From JAVKBW01 sp964352715 (lineage in GTDB: Bacteria; Pseudomonadota; Alphaproteobacteria; UBA8366; Aestuariispiraceae), in NCBI GenBank assembly GCA_964352715.1, contig CAYGSU010000080.1, positions 1-15,583 on the forward strand: a stretch of 15,583 bases of DNA, written 5' to 3'. The notes below the pieces were generated by a model. That model saw nothing but the letters and a program-made list of their open reading frames with translations. It searched no databases and was not told the origin of the DNA. Below, one piece after another: positions 6,291 through 13,766 of this stretch. A program made the translations under genes and the position numbers. Numbering within the stretch: the first letter of the stretch is position 1; the number at the start of each line of letters is the position of its first letter.

Positions 6291-7127
6291 ATGCCCGTGA
6301 CGCTTCCCCTGAACGGAAAAACCGCCATTGTCACCGGGGCGTCCGCGCCGAATGGTATTGGCCGCGCATGCGCCTTGAAACTGGCGGAAGACGGTGCGGC
6401 TGTCGTGGTTACCGATATTGCCGGTTCTTTGACAATCGAGGATCGGACGGTTGACCGGCTTGACTTGTTGTCGGAGCTCGTCGCGACCATTGAAGCGAAT
6501 GGCGGCAGGACGATGGGGATGGATGTGGATGTCACGAACGAAAAGCGGGTAGCCGATTGCGTGTCGCAAACCGTTTCAAGATTCGGGACTGTCGATATTC
6601 TTGTGAACAATGCCGGCACGACGATCGGCACCGGGCCGTTTCTGGAATCGACATCCGATCAATGGGACATGAGTTTCAGGGTGAATCTTCTGGGTCCGAC
6701 CCTGTTCAGCAAGGCTGTTATTCCCGCGATGCAGGCCCAGGGCGGCGGCGTCATCGTCAATATCGGGTCGACGGGCAGTCTGGGCGCGCATGCCTCGTTC
6801 GGGGCCTACACCGCCATGAAACACGGCATAATCGGCGTTACCAAAACCATTGCGGCGGAATTCGGGGTGGATGGCATTCGATGTAACGCGGACTGCCCCG
6901 GTTATGTGAAAACCGATATGCACGAAGGGGCGAATACGCGGCTTGCGGCGGCGAAAGGCGTTTCGATTGACGAGATCAAGGCTGAACGTTACGCGGAAGT
7001 CGCGCTCCGCCGGGCCGGCGAGCCATCGGAAATCGCCGATACGGTGGCATTTCTGGCAGGGCCGTCCTCCACCTATATCACCGGGATCGCCCTGCCGGTT
7101 TCCGGCGGTACGCCCGTTGGGCTGTAA
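6291..7127 (+). CDS. Short-chain dehydrogenase/reductase (SDR)
   Basis: A 278-residue classical SDR, predicted cytoplasmic and NAD(P)(H)-dependent. Visible parts: the dinucleotide loop TGASAPNGIG at 15-24 (slightly longer than the usual TGxxxGxG), NNAG at 106-109, the structural Asn132, and the catalytic Ser160/Tyr173/Lys177 set (YTAMK). The SGG tail near 271-273 is typical of substrate-loop SDRs. The motif CPGYVKTDM at 202-210 matches the usual 'PG..T.M' loop. Asp79 in MDVDV follows the second Rossmann strand as expected. It follows the oxygenase by 116 bases on the same strand, so it may be in that operon or have its own promoter. The substrate cannot be told; an alcohol or hydroxy-acid made by the oxygenase is one option. 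It converges on cueR, with 5 bases between the stops. Confidence 0.9.
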   Translation: MPVTLPLNGKTAIVTGASAPNGIGRACALKLAEDGAAVVVTDIAGSLTIEDRTVDRLDLLSELVATIEANGGRTMGMDVDVTNEKRVADCVSQTVSRFGTVDILVNNAGTTIGTGPFLESTSDQWDMSFRVNLLGPTLFSKAVIPAMQAQGGGVIVNIGSTGSLGAHASFGAYTAMKHGIIGVTKTIAAEFGVDGIRCNADCPGYVKTDMHEGANTRLAAAKGVSIDEIKAERYAEVALRRAGEPSEIADTVAFLAGPSSTYITGIALPVSGGTPVGL

Positions 7128-7132
7128 ATCAG

Positions 7133-7525
7133 TCAGGCCGGTTTCGACAATTCGGTCAGGATCGGACAATCCGGCCGGTTGTCGCCGCTGCAGGCGGTGA
7201 CCAGCAGGCCCAGTTCCTTGCGCAGCGATTGCAGTTCTTCAAGCTTTCGGTCGATTTCCTCAATCCGTTCCTGCGCGATCTTCCTGACATCCGCGCTGGC
7301 GCGGTTGCGGTCTTCGTAGAGGCTCAGAAGATCGCGGCAATCATCGATCGAGAACCCGAAATTTCGCGCCTTGCGGACGAACAGAAGCTTGCGGATATCG
7401 GCCTCCGAATAGTCCCGGTATCCGTTCTCGCCGACGGAAACCGGGGTTACCAGACCGATATCGTCATAGTACCGAACTGTCTTTGTCGGCAGACCGGACC
7501 GTTTTGCCGTTTCGCCGATTTTCAT
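7133..7525 (-). CDS. cueR: CueR, copper(I)-responsive MerR family activator
   Basis: A 130-residue MerR regulator. Residues 1-70 form the winged-helix DNA-binding domain (MKIGETAKRSGLPTKTVRYY, then YRDYSEADIRKL); residues about 75-110 form the dimerisation helix. The metal loop ACSGDNRPDCPI has Cys112 and Cys120, and Ser77 is present. These are the same positions as the monovalent-metal site of E. coli CueR (Cys112, Cys120, Ser77), which separates Cu/Ag/Au sensors from Zn or Hg sensors. CueR bound to Cu+ untwists promoters with a 19-base spacer, and such a promoter is present at 11233-11263. The gene begins 20 bases after copB and looks like the last gene of the copper operon, which would raise its own level when copper is high. 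Confidence 0.94.
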   Translation of the reverse strand: MKIGETAKRSGLPTKTVRYYDDIGLVTPVSVGENGYRDYSEADIRKLLFVRKARNFGFSIDDCRDLLSLYEDRNRASADVRKIAQERIEEIDRKLEELQSLRKELGLLVTACSGDNRPDCPILTELSKPA

Positions 7526-7545
7526 GGTTGCTTAACTTCCGTTTG

Positions 7546-8250
7546 TCAGAACATCAACCGCACGCCAGTTACAACATACATGCTGTCGGAGTCTTCTCCA
7601 TTGGCATCGGCAATGTTTGCGGTTTCGCCGAATGATCGTTCATAGTGTACCCCAATATAGGGCGTTAACAGTCGATCTTCGAGGTCATAACCGATACGGG
7701 CGCCGATTTCCACGGTTGGTCCCCAGGCGCCGTTTTCAAAATCCTCGTCGTCGGTGAAGGGGATGTCGATTTCTACGCTTGGCGTTAGCGTGATGTAGTT
7801 GGTGATTAGCCCTTCATATTCGATTTCAAATCGGACAGAGGGATTTTCCGACAGAAACAGATCAGCATCGATTTCGAACCACTGTTCGGCAAGGCCGTGG
7901 ATGCCGACAATACCGGAAATCCTGTCGATTCCTTTCGGATTGTCCAGGCGGATTCCTGCTGCGACATCGTAGAAAGTACTGACTGGCGTTTGCAGGCGGA
8001 GCTGGTTTTCCAGCGTCTCGAATCTGCTGCTTTCGGTTTCATATTCTGCTTCGCTGCGCCATACCAGCTTCAGTTCATCCGATCCGACAAGCGCGTCAAA
8101 ATCCCAGGCAAAAATATCGTCGCCTGTATCTTCAAACCGGTGTTCAAGTTGTTCAATCTGAACACCCCAGATCAGCGACTCTTCCGCAGCAGCCTGAGAG
8201 GATAGGAGTGTCGAGGCAATAATTGTCATTGCTACGTGAAAGCGTTTCAT
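7546..8250 (-). CDS. copB: CopB, outer-membrane copper resistance protein
   Basis: The ATG at 8250 overlaps the copA stop as ATGA and gives 234 residues; the frame is open further upstream, but only inside copA. A signal peptide with LLSSQAAAEE (cleavage near residue 22) precedes a beta-barrel protein. Strand-like stretches recall CopB: IEQLEHRF, LGxD-type turns, GIHGLAEQWFEIDADLFLSE, PYIGVHYERSFGETA. The chain ends in VRLMF, the aromatic end needed for BAM insertion. CopB proteins are often near 300 residues because of a Met/His-rich amino stretch. That stretch is absent here, so this is a short, barrel-only form. Its role in copper resistance is known genetically, probably copper binding or release across the outer membrane, but the mechanism is not settled. 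It is coupled to copA and followed by cueR. Confidence 0.9.
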   Translation of the reverse strand: MKRFHVAMTIIASTLLSSQAAAEESLIWGVQIEQLEHRFEDTGDDIFAWDFDALVGSDELKLVWRSEAEYETESSRFETLENQLRLQTPVSTFYDVAAGIRLDNPKGIDRISGIVGIHGLAEQWFEIDADLFLSENPSVRFEIEYEGLITNYITLTPSVEIDIPFTDDEDFENGAWGPTVEIGARIGYDLEDRLLTPYIGVHYERSFGETANIADANGEDSDSMYVVTGVRLMF

Positions 8251-10016
8251 TGGATGTGTTCTCCGCCAACATGATACATGGTGGCCGATTTGCCATCCGG
8301 CCCGCCCTCGACAATCACTTTTCGGAACATGCCGCTGTCGGCGTGATAGGAAAGGTGGCAATGGAACGCCCACTGGCCGGGCGCATCCACTTCAGTTTCC
8401 ATATAGACAACAGTGCCTGGCGAAACGCTGACGACATGTTTGACCGGATCCCACTTGCCGTTTCCGTTGTCCAGGATCGACCACATACCGTGCAAATGCA
8501 TTGGATGTGTCATCATTGTTTCGTTGACGAACTTGAAACGCACCCTCTCGCCATATTGAAGACGGATCGGTTCCGCATCTTCATACTTCACATTGTTGAT
8601 GGACCAGATATAGCGTTCCATATTGCCGGTCAGCCGAAGCTCGATTTCCCGGGTCGCCTCACGGTCCTCATAGAGCGGCCGCTGTGCTTTCAGGTCAGCA
8701 TAGGAAAGAAACTTCCCGCCGTTGGCAGCAGATGGGGTCAAGCCGCTTCCGGGCGCGTAGTACGGATCGGGCGTTTCCATACCGCCATGCGCACTGTGGT
8801 CCATTCCCGCCATTGAAGAGCCATCGGCCATGGTGTGGGTACCTGACATCGAGCCGTGGTCCATTTCCGCCATAGTCGTGCCGTCGGTCATGGTATGGCT
8901 GCCGGACATCGAACCGTGATCCATCCCCTGCATACCGCTGTGGTCCATTCCGGCCATTTCTGGCGCCAGCCGCATATCGGCCATTGTCAGCAAGGGGGGC
9001 TCGCGCATAGTCGGCACCTCTGCTGCCATCCCTTCCCTCGGGGCAAGCGTGCCTCTTGCAAAGGCAGTGCGGGCCATTGATTCCGCGAAAATCGTATAGG
9101 CTTTGTCATCTTTCGGCCGCACGATCACGTCATAAGTCTCCGCGACGGCAATTCGGAACTCGTCAACCTTGACCGGCTGAACATTGTTGCCGTCTGCCTG
9201 AACGACAGTCATATCAAGCCCGGGAATACGAATATCGAAGTATGTCATTGCGGAAGAATTGATAAACCGTAGGCGAATGCGTTCTCCCGGCTCGAATATG
9301 CCGGTCCAGTTCTGATCCGGCGATTTTCCGTTTATCAGCGGTGTGAAGCCCTGCAGGTCTTCGACATCCGTCGGCATCATCCGCATCTCGCCCCAGGCCA
9401 TACGGTCAGCAAGCGTCGCGTCGAACCCCATATCTTTTGTGTCCGAAAGAAAATCCAGCAGCGTCCGCTGTTGGCGATTGTAGTAGTCCGGCATCATTTT
9501 CAGGTTTCGCATGATCCGGTTACCGGAATGCGGGTGGGCGTCTGTCAGCTGAACCACGTACTCGCGGTCGAAACGGAAAGGCTCACGTCCTTCAGGTTCG
9601 ATTATAATTGCACCATACGCGCCGTCCGGCTCCTGAAAGCCGGTGTGGCTGTGGAACCAGTAGGTGCCTGTTTGCACAATCGGAAAGTTATAGGTGAAGG
9701 TTTCACCCGGCGCGATTCCGTCATAGCTGATTTTTGGGACACCATCCTGCTGGTATGGCAGGATCAAACCATGCCAGTGGATTGACGTCGATTCGGAAAG
9801 ATTGTTGGTGACATTGATTGTCACGTCTTCACCTTCCTTGAATCGCAATACCGGGCCGGGTGATGTTCCGTTGTATCCTATGCCTGTTTTTACGAAGTCA
9901 CCTGTGTCAATCGTGACTTTATCGACTGTGAGGTTGTATTCGGCTGCAATTGCATTGCCCGAAAGAACAAACACGATTGCCGCGGCTGTCGCGGCAGTGA
10001 GATGCAGAATTTTCAT
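8247..10016 (-). CDS. copA: CopA, periplasmic multicopper oxidase with Met-rich repeat
   Basis: The start at 10016 gives 589 residues beginning MKILHLTAATAAAIVFVLSG, a Sec-type signal ending near residue 25 (NAIAAEY); AAGG is 8 bases upstream on the minus strand. Three cupredoxin domains are expected. Copper ligands seen: HWHG (His80, His82), FHSH (His122, His124), HPMHLH (His504, 507, 509), and the HCH...H....M cluster (His552, Cys553, His554, His558, Met563). These supply the type 1 and trinuclear centres. Residues 354-413 are a MDHS/MDHGS-rich insert typical of PcoA/CopA proteins that binds extra Cu+. The enzyme is thought to oxidise Cu+ to the less harmful Cu2+ in the periplasm. Unlike many PcoA/CopA proteins, no twin-arginine motif is visible. 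It lies 59 bases after the cupredoxin gene and is coupled to copB. Confidence 0.93.
   Translation of the reverse strand: MKILHLTAATAAAIVFVLSGNAIAAEYNLTVDKVTIDTGDFVKTGIGYNGTSPGPVLRFKEGEDVTINVTNNLSESTSIHWHGLILPYQQDGVPKISYDGIAPGETFTYNFPIVQTGTYWFHSHTGFQEPDGAYGAIIIEPEGREPFRFDREYVVQLTDAHPHSGNRIMRNLKMMPDYYNRQQRTLLDFLSDTKDMGFDATLADRMAWGEMRMMPTDVEDLQGFTPLINGKSPDQNWTGIFEPGERIRLRFINSSAMTYFDIRIPGLDMTVVQADGNNVQPVKVDEFRIAVAETYDVIVRPKDDKAYTIFAESMARTAFARGTLAPREGMAAEVPTMREPPLLTMADMRLAPEMAGMDHSGMQGMDHGSMSGSHTMTDGTTMAEMDHGSMSGTHTMADGSSMAGMDHSAHGGMETPDPYYAPGSGLTPSAANGGKFLSYADLKAQRPLYEDREATREIELRLTGNMERYIWSINNVKYEDAEPIRLQYGERVRFKFVNETMMTHPMHLHGMWSILDNGNGKWDPVKHVVSVSPGTVVYMETEVDAPGQWAFHCHLSYHADSGMFRKVIVEGGPDGKSATMYHVGGEHIQ
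8821..8940 (-). repeat. 60-base tandem repeat coding the Met-rich copper loop of CopA
   Basis: Units 8821-8880 and 8881-8940 agree at 44 of 60 bases by hand count, and a partial third unit continues into about 8790-8820. On the minus strand each unit encodes a 20-residue block, MDHGSMSGSHTMTDGTTMAE or its variant MDHGSMSGTHTMADGSSMAG. Protein identity (15 of 20) about equals DNA identity, so the duplication is not recent. Confidence 0.85.
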
Positions 10017-10075
10017 AACATGTACCTTGTATTGAGCGCCGACACCACGTTTGCCGTCGCTGCAGATGGGTGGCA

Positions 10076-10642
10076 TCAATGCGTGAGGTCTATCTCGCCG
10101 ACCATGCCCGAATCATAGTGACCCGGCACGTTGCAGGCGAATTCCAGCTCGGAATGGTCCGGAAACGTCCAAACGATTTCGCCGGACTTTCCCGGTTCCA
10201 GAAGAAGGCTGTTCGCTTCTTCGTGCATGCCATGGCCCATCGATTCCTGCATGGCCTTTGCGGCTTCCCAGTTGATTTTATCCGGTTCAAGAACGCCATG
10301 TTCCATCATCATCTTCATTTCAGGTGCATGTGCTTCATGCATCTCGCTTGTAGCAATATTGAATTCATGCACGAGTGCGCCCGCATTTTGGATGATGAAC
10401 CGAACCGTTTCGCCTTCTTTTACGGAAATGTTTTCGGGTTCATAGTAGTTGTCGTGCATCACGATTTCGATCGTTCGTGTAACCTGGGAGGATTCACCCG
10501 GTTCTCCGATCTTTGCGCTGATACCGGAGTGCCCGTGCCCGTCATCCTGCCCTCCTGCTGCCTGCGAATAGTAAACAGGGGTTGCAGAAAACAAGGAAAT
10601 GGCGAGCGCGCCGATGACGTTGTGAATAGACTTGGTTTTCAT
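10076..10642 (-). CDS. Exported cupredoxin (plastocyanin/azurin-like copper protein)
   Basis: A 188-residue protein with a signal peptide (about residues 1-29, ending SQAAGG), a short His-rich stretch GHGHSG at 35-40, and a cupredoxin domain from about 55 to the end. The type 1 copper ligands are visible: His92 in VHEFN, then Cys170, His175 and Met180 in ACNVPGHYDSGM. Between the first His and the Cys is an insert of about 50 residues with many Met and His (HEAHAPEMKMMMEH, MGHGMHEE), which could bind more copper. It is expected in the periplasm as a copper carrier or electron shuttle for CopA. GAGGAA (plus-strand 10648-10653) lies 5 bases before the ATG. Its gene sits between the Cys-rich small gene and copA, as such genes commonly do in cop operons. 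Confidence 0.9.
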   Translation of the reverse strand: MKTKSIHNVIGALAISLFSATPVYYSQAAGGQDDGHGHSGISAKIGEPGESSQVTRTIEIVMHDNYYEPENISVKEGETVRFIIQNAGALVHEFNIATSEMHEAHAPEMKMMMEHGVLEPDKINWEAAKAMQESMGHGMHEEANSLLLEPGKSGEIVWTFPDHSELEFACNVPGHYDSGMVGEIDLTH

Positions 10643-10722
10643 GCTGATTCCTCAAAATACTGATAGATTCCAGACGTATTTCTTGTGTCCGGAGCGTAAA
10701 ATCACACTCCAGTCTGGTGCTG

Positions 10723-11067
10723 TCAGTTTCGAGGAGGAGGCGTTTCTATGCCCTTGGGCAGGGTTCGAGCGTGTTCAGGCTGATCAATGTAGACGACTGA
10801 AAGGCACTGATAGGGTGCCGATTCTGATTTCTTGTTCGACAAGGTAGCGCCATTGCAGTGATTGGATCCTACGTCGCAACAGGGTTTGGCTTCATGCTCG
10901 CATTCGTTCTGACTGCAATCTTTTTCAAAATCGGATGAATGATCTGTCTGATGTTCGTACGACCCATGCTGGTACGTGTGTCCGTTGACATGGCTCGATG
11001 CATGAAGAGGCGCCACGCCAAAAGTTAGAATGGCGGCCAAAGACAGGATCGCGGCAAGAATCTTCAT
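10723..11067 (-). CDS. Small secreted Cys/His-rich protein of the copper locus, function unknown
   Basis: Starting at the ATG at 11067 the protein has 114 residues. A clear signal peptide (MKILAAILSLAAILTFGVAP, cleavage near LHASS) is followed by a polar, His-rich part (HVNGHTYQHGSYEHQTDHSS). Six cysteines follow: Cys51, Cys56, Cys63, Cys64, Cys71 and Cys88, and then a Pro-rich end (PKGIETPPPRN). The frame is open further upstream to about 11226, but that part lies in the promoter region and would bury the signal peptide. No named family is recognised; short proteins of this style occur next to copper and other metal loci. The layout suggests a periplasmic metal binder or scavenger, which is inference. 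It is the first gene of the minus-strand copper operon, 80 bases before the cupredoxin gene. No good ribosome site is seen. Confidence 0.7.
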   Translation of the reverse strand: MKILAAILSLAAILTFGVAPLHASSHVNGHTYQHGSYEHQTDHSSDFEKDCSQNECEHEAKPCCDVGSNHCNGATLSNKKSESAPYQCLSVVYIDQPEHARTLPKGIETPPPRN

Positions 11068-11075
11068 GGGACAGA

Positions 11076-11103
11076 TATGTAAAGCAACTTCAATCGAATT
11101 CAA
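11076..11103 (-). promoter_or_regulatory. Weak candidate promoter for the minus-strand copper operon
   Basis: Read on the minus strand, TTGAAT (11103-11098) and TACATA (11081-11076) are 16 bases apart and point at the Cys-rich gene. No CueR-type dyad overlaps them. The predicted transcript would start only a few bases before the ATG at 11067. Low confidence. Confidence 0.25.
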
Positions 11104-11232
11104 CTTGTTTGTGTTTGGTCTGTCACCAACCGTCCCCGCGACCCCGCACTGGATGGTCCGGCGCTGGGTTCCTTTCGTAAGACGAGCCGACACAGGGTTC
11201 TTTGACCGCCTTTTCTTTTCAGACACACCATC

Positions 11233-11263
11233 TTGACCTTCCAGCGACTGGAAACCCTATGTT
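11233..11263 (+). promoter_or_regulatory. CueR-controlled promoter of the copper ATPase operon
   Basis: TTGACC (-35, 11233-11238) and TATGTT (-10, 11258-11263) are separated by exactly 19 bases, the long spacer that MerR-type activators need. Inside the spacer lies the dyad TTCCAG-CGA-CTGGAA (11239-11253), extended on the left as ACC. This closely matches known CueR sites, which have an ACCTTCC half. The -10 ends 25 bases before the ATPase ATG at 11289, with ribosome site AAGGGA at 11273-11278. It lies in the 221-base stretch (11068-11288) between the two copper operons, which otherwise holds only a weak minus-strand promoter candidate. Confidence 0.9.
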
Positions 11264-11288
11264 GGGACAGTGAAGGGATTATTCAACG

Positions 11289-13766
11289 ATGGCCGAAACA
11301 GCACAGCTACAGCAACACGACCTGCACCGTGATCCGGTTTGCGGCATGACCGTCGAGCCGAAGGACAGTGCGATTACTGCTGTCGTCGACGGCAACACCT
11401 ACTATTTCTGCTGCGACGGGTGCCGCAAAAAGTTCGAGGCTGCGCCGGAAAACTTCAAGACGGCGGAAGATGTCGTCTGTGGCATGACGGTGAGCCGTGC
11501 GACCGCCCGGCATATGACGAAACATGACGGCGAGCGGTTCTACTTCTGTTCCGGCTCGTGCAAGCAGAAGTTCGAGGCATCGCCGGAAACCTACCAGGAC
11601 GGCAAACCCGCGCCGGAACCGATGCCGGAAGGAACCGTCTATACCTGCCCGATGGACCCGGAAATCGAACAGGTCGGACCCGGTGACTGTCCGATCTGTG
11701 GCATGGCGCTGGAACCGAAAGGCATCCCGGCCGGCGATGAAGGTCCGAACCCGGAATTCATCGACTTCCGACGCCGGTTCGCCATCGGCGCTGTCCTGTC
11801 GGTTCCTCTGATGGCGATCTCTATGGGGCCGATGGTCGGTCTGCCGGTGCATGACTGGATCGGGGGGCGTCTGGCGCAGTGGCTGGAATTTGCGCTCGCC
11901 ACACCTGTGGTGTTGTGGTCGGGCTGGCCCTTCCTTGTGCGTGGCGCAAAATCCTTCCGAAGCATGAACCTGAACATGTTCAGCCTGATCGGCATGGGCG
12001 TTACGGCGGCTTATGTTTTCAGCGTCGTGGCGGTTGTCGCGCCGGGTTTGTTTCCGGACGGGTTCCGCGCGGCGGACGGCAGTGTCAGTGTCTATTTCGA
12101 GGCCAGCGCTGTCATCATCGTCCTTGTGCTGCTCGGCCAGTTGCTGGAACTAGGTGCGCGCGAACGGACGGGAACCGCCATCCGGGCATTGCTCGATCTG
12201 GCGGCCAAAACGGCGCGGCGAGTCAAGGACGACGGTTCGGAAGTGGAAATTGCGCTCGACGATGTGAAGGTCGGCGACAGGCTGCGGGTGCGCCCCGGCG
12301 AAAAGGTGCCGGTTGATGGCGTTGTCGTAGAGGGCAAATCGTCAGTTGATGAATCGATGCTGACCGGCGAGGCCGTGCCGGTTGAAAAGACGACTGACGA
12401 CCGGGTGACCGGCGCGACAATCAATGGCACCGGCAGTATTGTGATCGAGGCGGAACGGATTGGCGGCGATACCGTGCTGTCTCAGATCGTGCAGATGGTC
12501 GCCGATGCGCAACGGTCCCGCGCGCCGATCCAGAAACTGGCCGATTCTGTCGCCGGCAGGTTTGTCCCGGCGGTCATCGCAGTCGCCGTCGTGGCGTTTG
12601 TCGCCTGGGCGGTCTGGGGCCCTGACCCTGCCTATGCCTATGCGCTGGTGTCTGCGGTATCGGTGCTGATCATCGCGTGTCCCTGCGCGCTTGGGCTGGC
12701 CACCCCGATGTCGATCATGACGGCGACCGGGCGGGGCGCTCAGGCCGGGGTTCTGATCAGGAATGCCGAAGCGCTGGAATTTTTCGCTGGCGTCGATACC
12801 CTGATCGTCGACAAGACCGGCACGCTGACCGAAGGAAAGCCGAAACTGGTGGCAGTTCTGCCGGAAGACGGGTTCGACGAAGACGAACTGCTGCGTCTGG
12901 CGGCAAGCCTGGAACGCGGTTCGGAGCATCCGCTGGCCGACGCCATCGTGTCCGGCGCGAAAGACCGCGGGCTCACCCTGTCGAAATCCGAAGACACCGA
13001 CGCGCCGACCGGCAAGGGCATTACCGGTACCGTTGACGGCAAGACGGTTGCGGTCGGCAATCTGAAGCTTCTGGAAGAGCTGGGCCTCGATGGACAGGCG
13101 CTGTCCGCGGAAGCAGGTAACCGGCGCGACGATGGCGAGACAGTCATGTTCGTTGCCGTTGATGGCGTTGTTGCAGGGTTGGTTTCTGTCAGCGACCCGG
13201 TCAAGGAAACGACGTCGGCTGCCCTGAAGGCACTGCATGCGGAAGGTATTCGCATCGTCATGGCGACGGGCGACAACGAGCGGACGGCGAAAGCGGTTGC
13301 CTCAAACCTGGGCATCGACGACTACCGCGCCGATGTGCTGCCGGAAGACAAGGCCCGCATCATCAAGGAACTACAGGCCGACGGACATATCGTGGCGATG
13401 GCCGGCGACGGCGTGAACGATGCACCGGCTCTGGCGCAGGCGAATGTCGGTATCGCGATGGGTACCGGTGCCGATGTCGCCATTGAAAGCGCAGGCATTA
13501 CGCTGGTGAAGGGTGATCTGAACGGCATCGTCCGGGCGCGGCGGCTGTCGCAGGCGACGATGCGTAACATCAAGCAGAACCTGTTTTTCGCGATGGTCTA
13601 CAATGCCGTCGGCGTGCCGGTTGCCGCCGGTATCCTTTTTCCGTTCTTCGGCGTGCTGATCTCGCCGATGTTTGCGGCGGCGGCGATGAGCCTGTCTTCG
13701 GTATCGGTAATCGGTAATGCGCTGAGGTTGCGCTCAATCAGGCTTCATGAAGGGGATTCGGATTGA
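11289..13766 (+). CDS. copA: Copper-translocating P1B-type ATPase (YHS-YHS-HMBD amino terminus)
   Basis: An 825-residue inner-membrane pump that moves Cu+ from cytoplasm to periplasm using ATP. The amino end holds two YHS domains (DPVCGM at 15-20 with FCCDGC at 40-45; VVCGM at 62-66 with FCSGSC at 86-91) and a heavy-metal-binding domain (YTCPMDPEIEQ...GDCPICGM, 118-139), in place of HMA domains. About eight membrane helices follow, with the actuator TGE at 359-361, the CPC metal motif at 464-466, phosphorylated Asp508 in DKTGT, SEHPL at 545-549, TGDN at 660-663, GDGVNDAP at 706-713 and MSLSS at 800-804. CPC plus MSxSS mark the Cu+ subgroup (P1B-1). A CueR promoter precedes it, and its stop overlaps the cytochrome start (TTGA). 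The symbol here means the ATPase, not the multicopper oxidase CopA at 8247-10016. Confidence 0.95.
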   Translation: MAETAQLQQHDLHRDPVCGMTVEPKDSAITAVVDGNTYYFCCDGCRKKFEAAPENFKTAEDVVCGMTVSRATARHMTKHDGERFYFCSGSCKQKFEASPETYQDGKPAPEPMPEGTVYTCPMDPEIEQVGPGDCPICGMALEPKGIPAGDEGPNPEFIDFRRRFAIGAVLSVPLMAISMGPMVGLPVHDWIGGRLAQWLEFALATPVVLWSGWPFLVRGAKSFRSMNLNMFSLIGMGVTAAYVFSVVAVVAPGLFPDGFRAADGSVSVYFEASAVIIVLVLLGQLLELGARERTGTAIRALLDLAAKTARRVKDDGSEVEIALDDVKVGDRLRVRPGEKVPVDGVVVEGKSSVDESMLTGEAVPVEKTTDDRVTGATINGTGSIVIEAERIGGDTVLSQIVQMVADAQRSRAPIQKLADSVAGRFVPAVIAVAVVAFVAWAVWGPDPAYAYALVSAVSVLIIACPCALGLATPMSIMTATGRGAQAGVLIRNAEALEFFAGVDTLIVDKTGTLTEGKPKLVAVLPEDGFDEDELLRLAASLERGSEHPLADAIVSGAKDRGLTLSKSEDTDAPTGKGITGTVDGKTVAVGNLKLLEELGLDGQALSAEAGNRRDDGETVMFVAVDGVVAGLVSVSDPVKETTSAALKALHAEGIRIVMATGDNERTAKAVASNLGIDDYRADVLPEDKARIIKELQADGHIVAMAGDGVNDAPALAQANVGIAMGTGADVAIESAGITLVKGDLNGIVRARRLSQATMRNIKQNLFFAMVYNAVGVPVAAGILFPFFGVLISPMFAAAAMSLSSVSVIGNALRLRSIRLHEGDSD

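Noticed and set aside
7136..7176. GGCCGG / CCGGCC inverted repeat at the meeting point of the SDR and cueR genes, considered as a terminator
   Set aside because: The arms are only 6 bases with a 29-base loop, there is no T-run, and it lies within the cueR coding end.
10709..10717. CCAGTCTGG palindrome between the Cys-rich and cupredoxin genes, considered as a second CueR site
   Set aside because: The arms are 4 bases and there is no -35/-10 pair with a 19-base spacer around it.
11068..11226. 53-codon upstream extension of the Cys-rich gene
   Set aside because: It would place the signal peptide in the middle of the protein and run through the promoter region.
12342..13238. 298-codon minus-strand open frame inside the copper ATPase gene
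   Set aside because: Antisense to the CPC, DKTGT and SEHPL region of the pump; no family features of its own.
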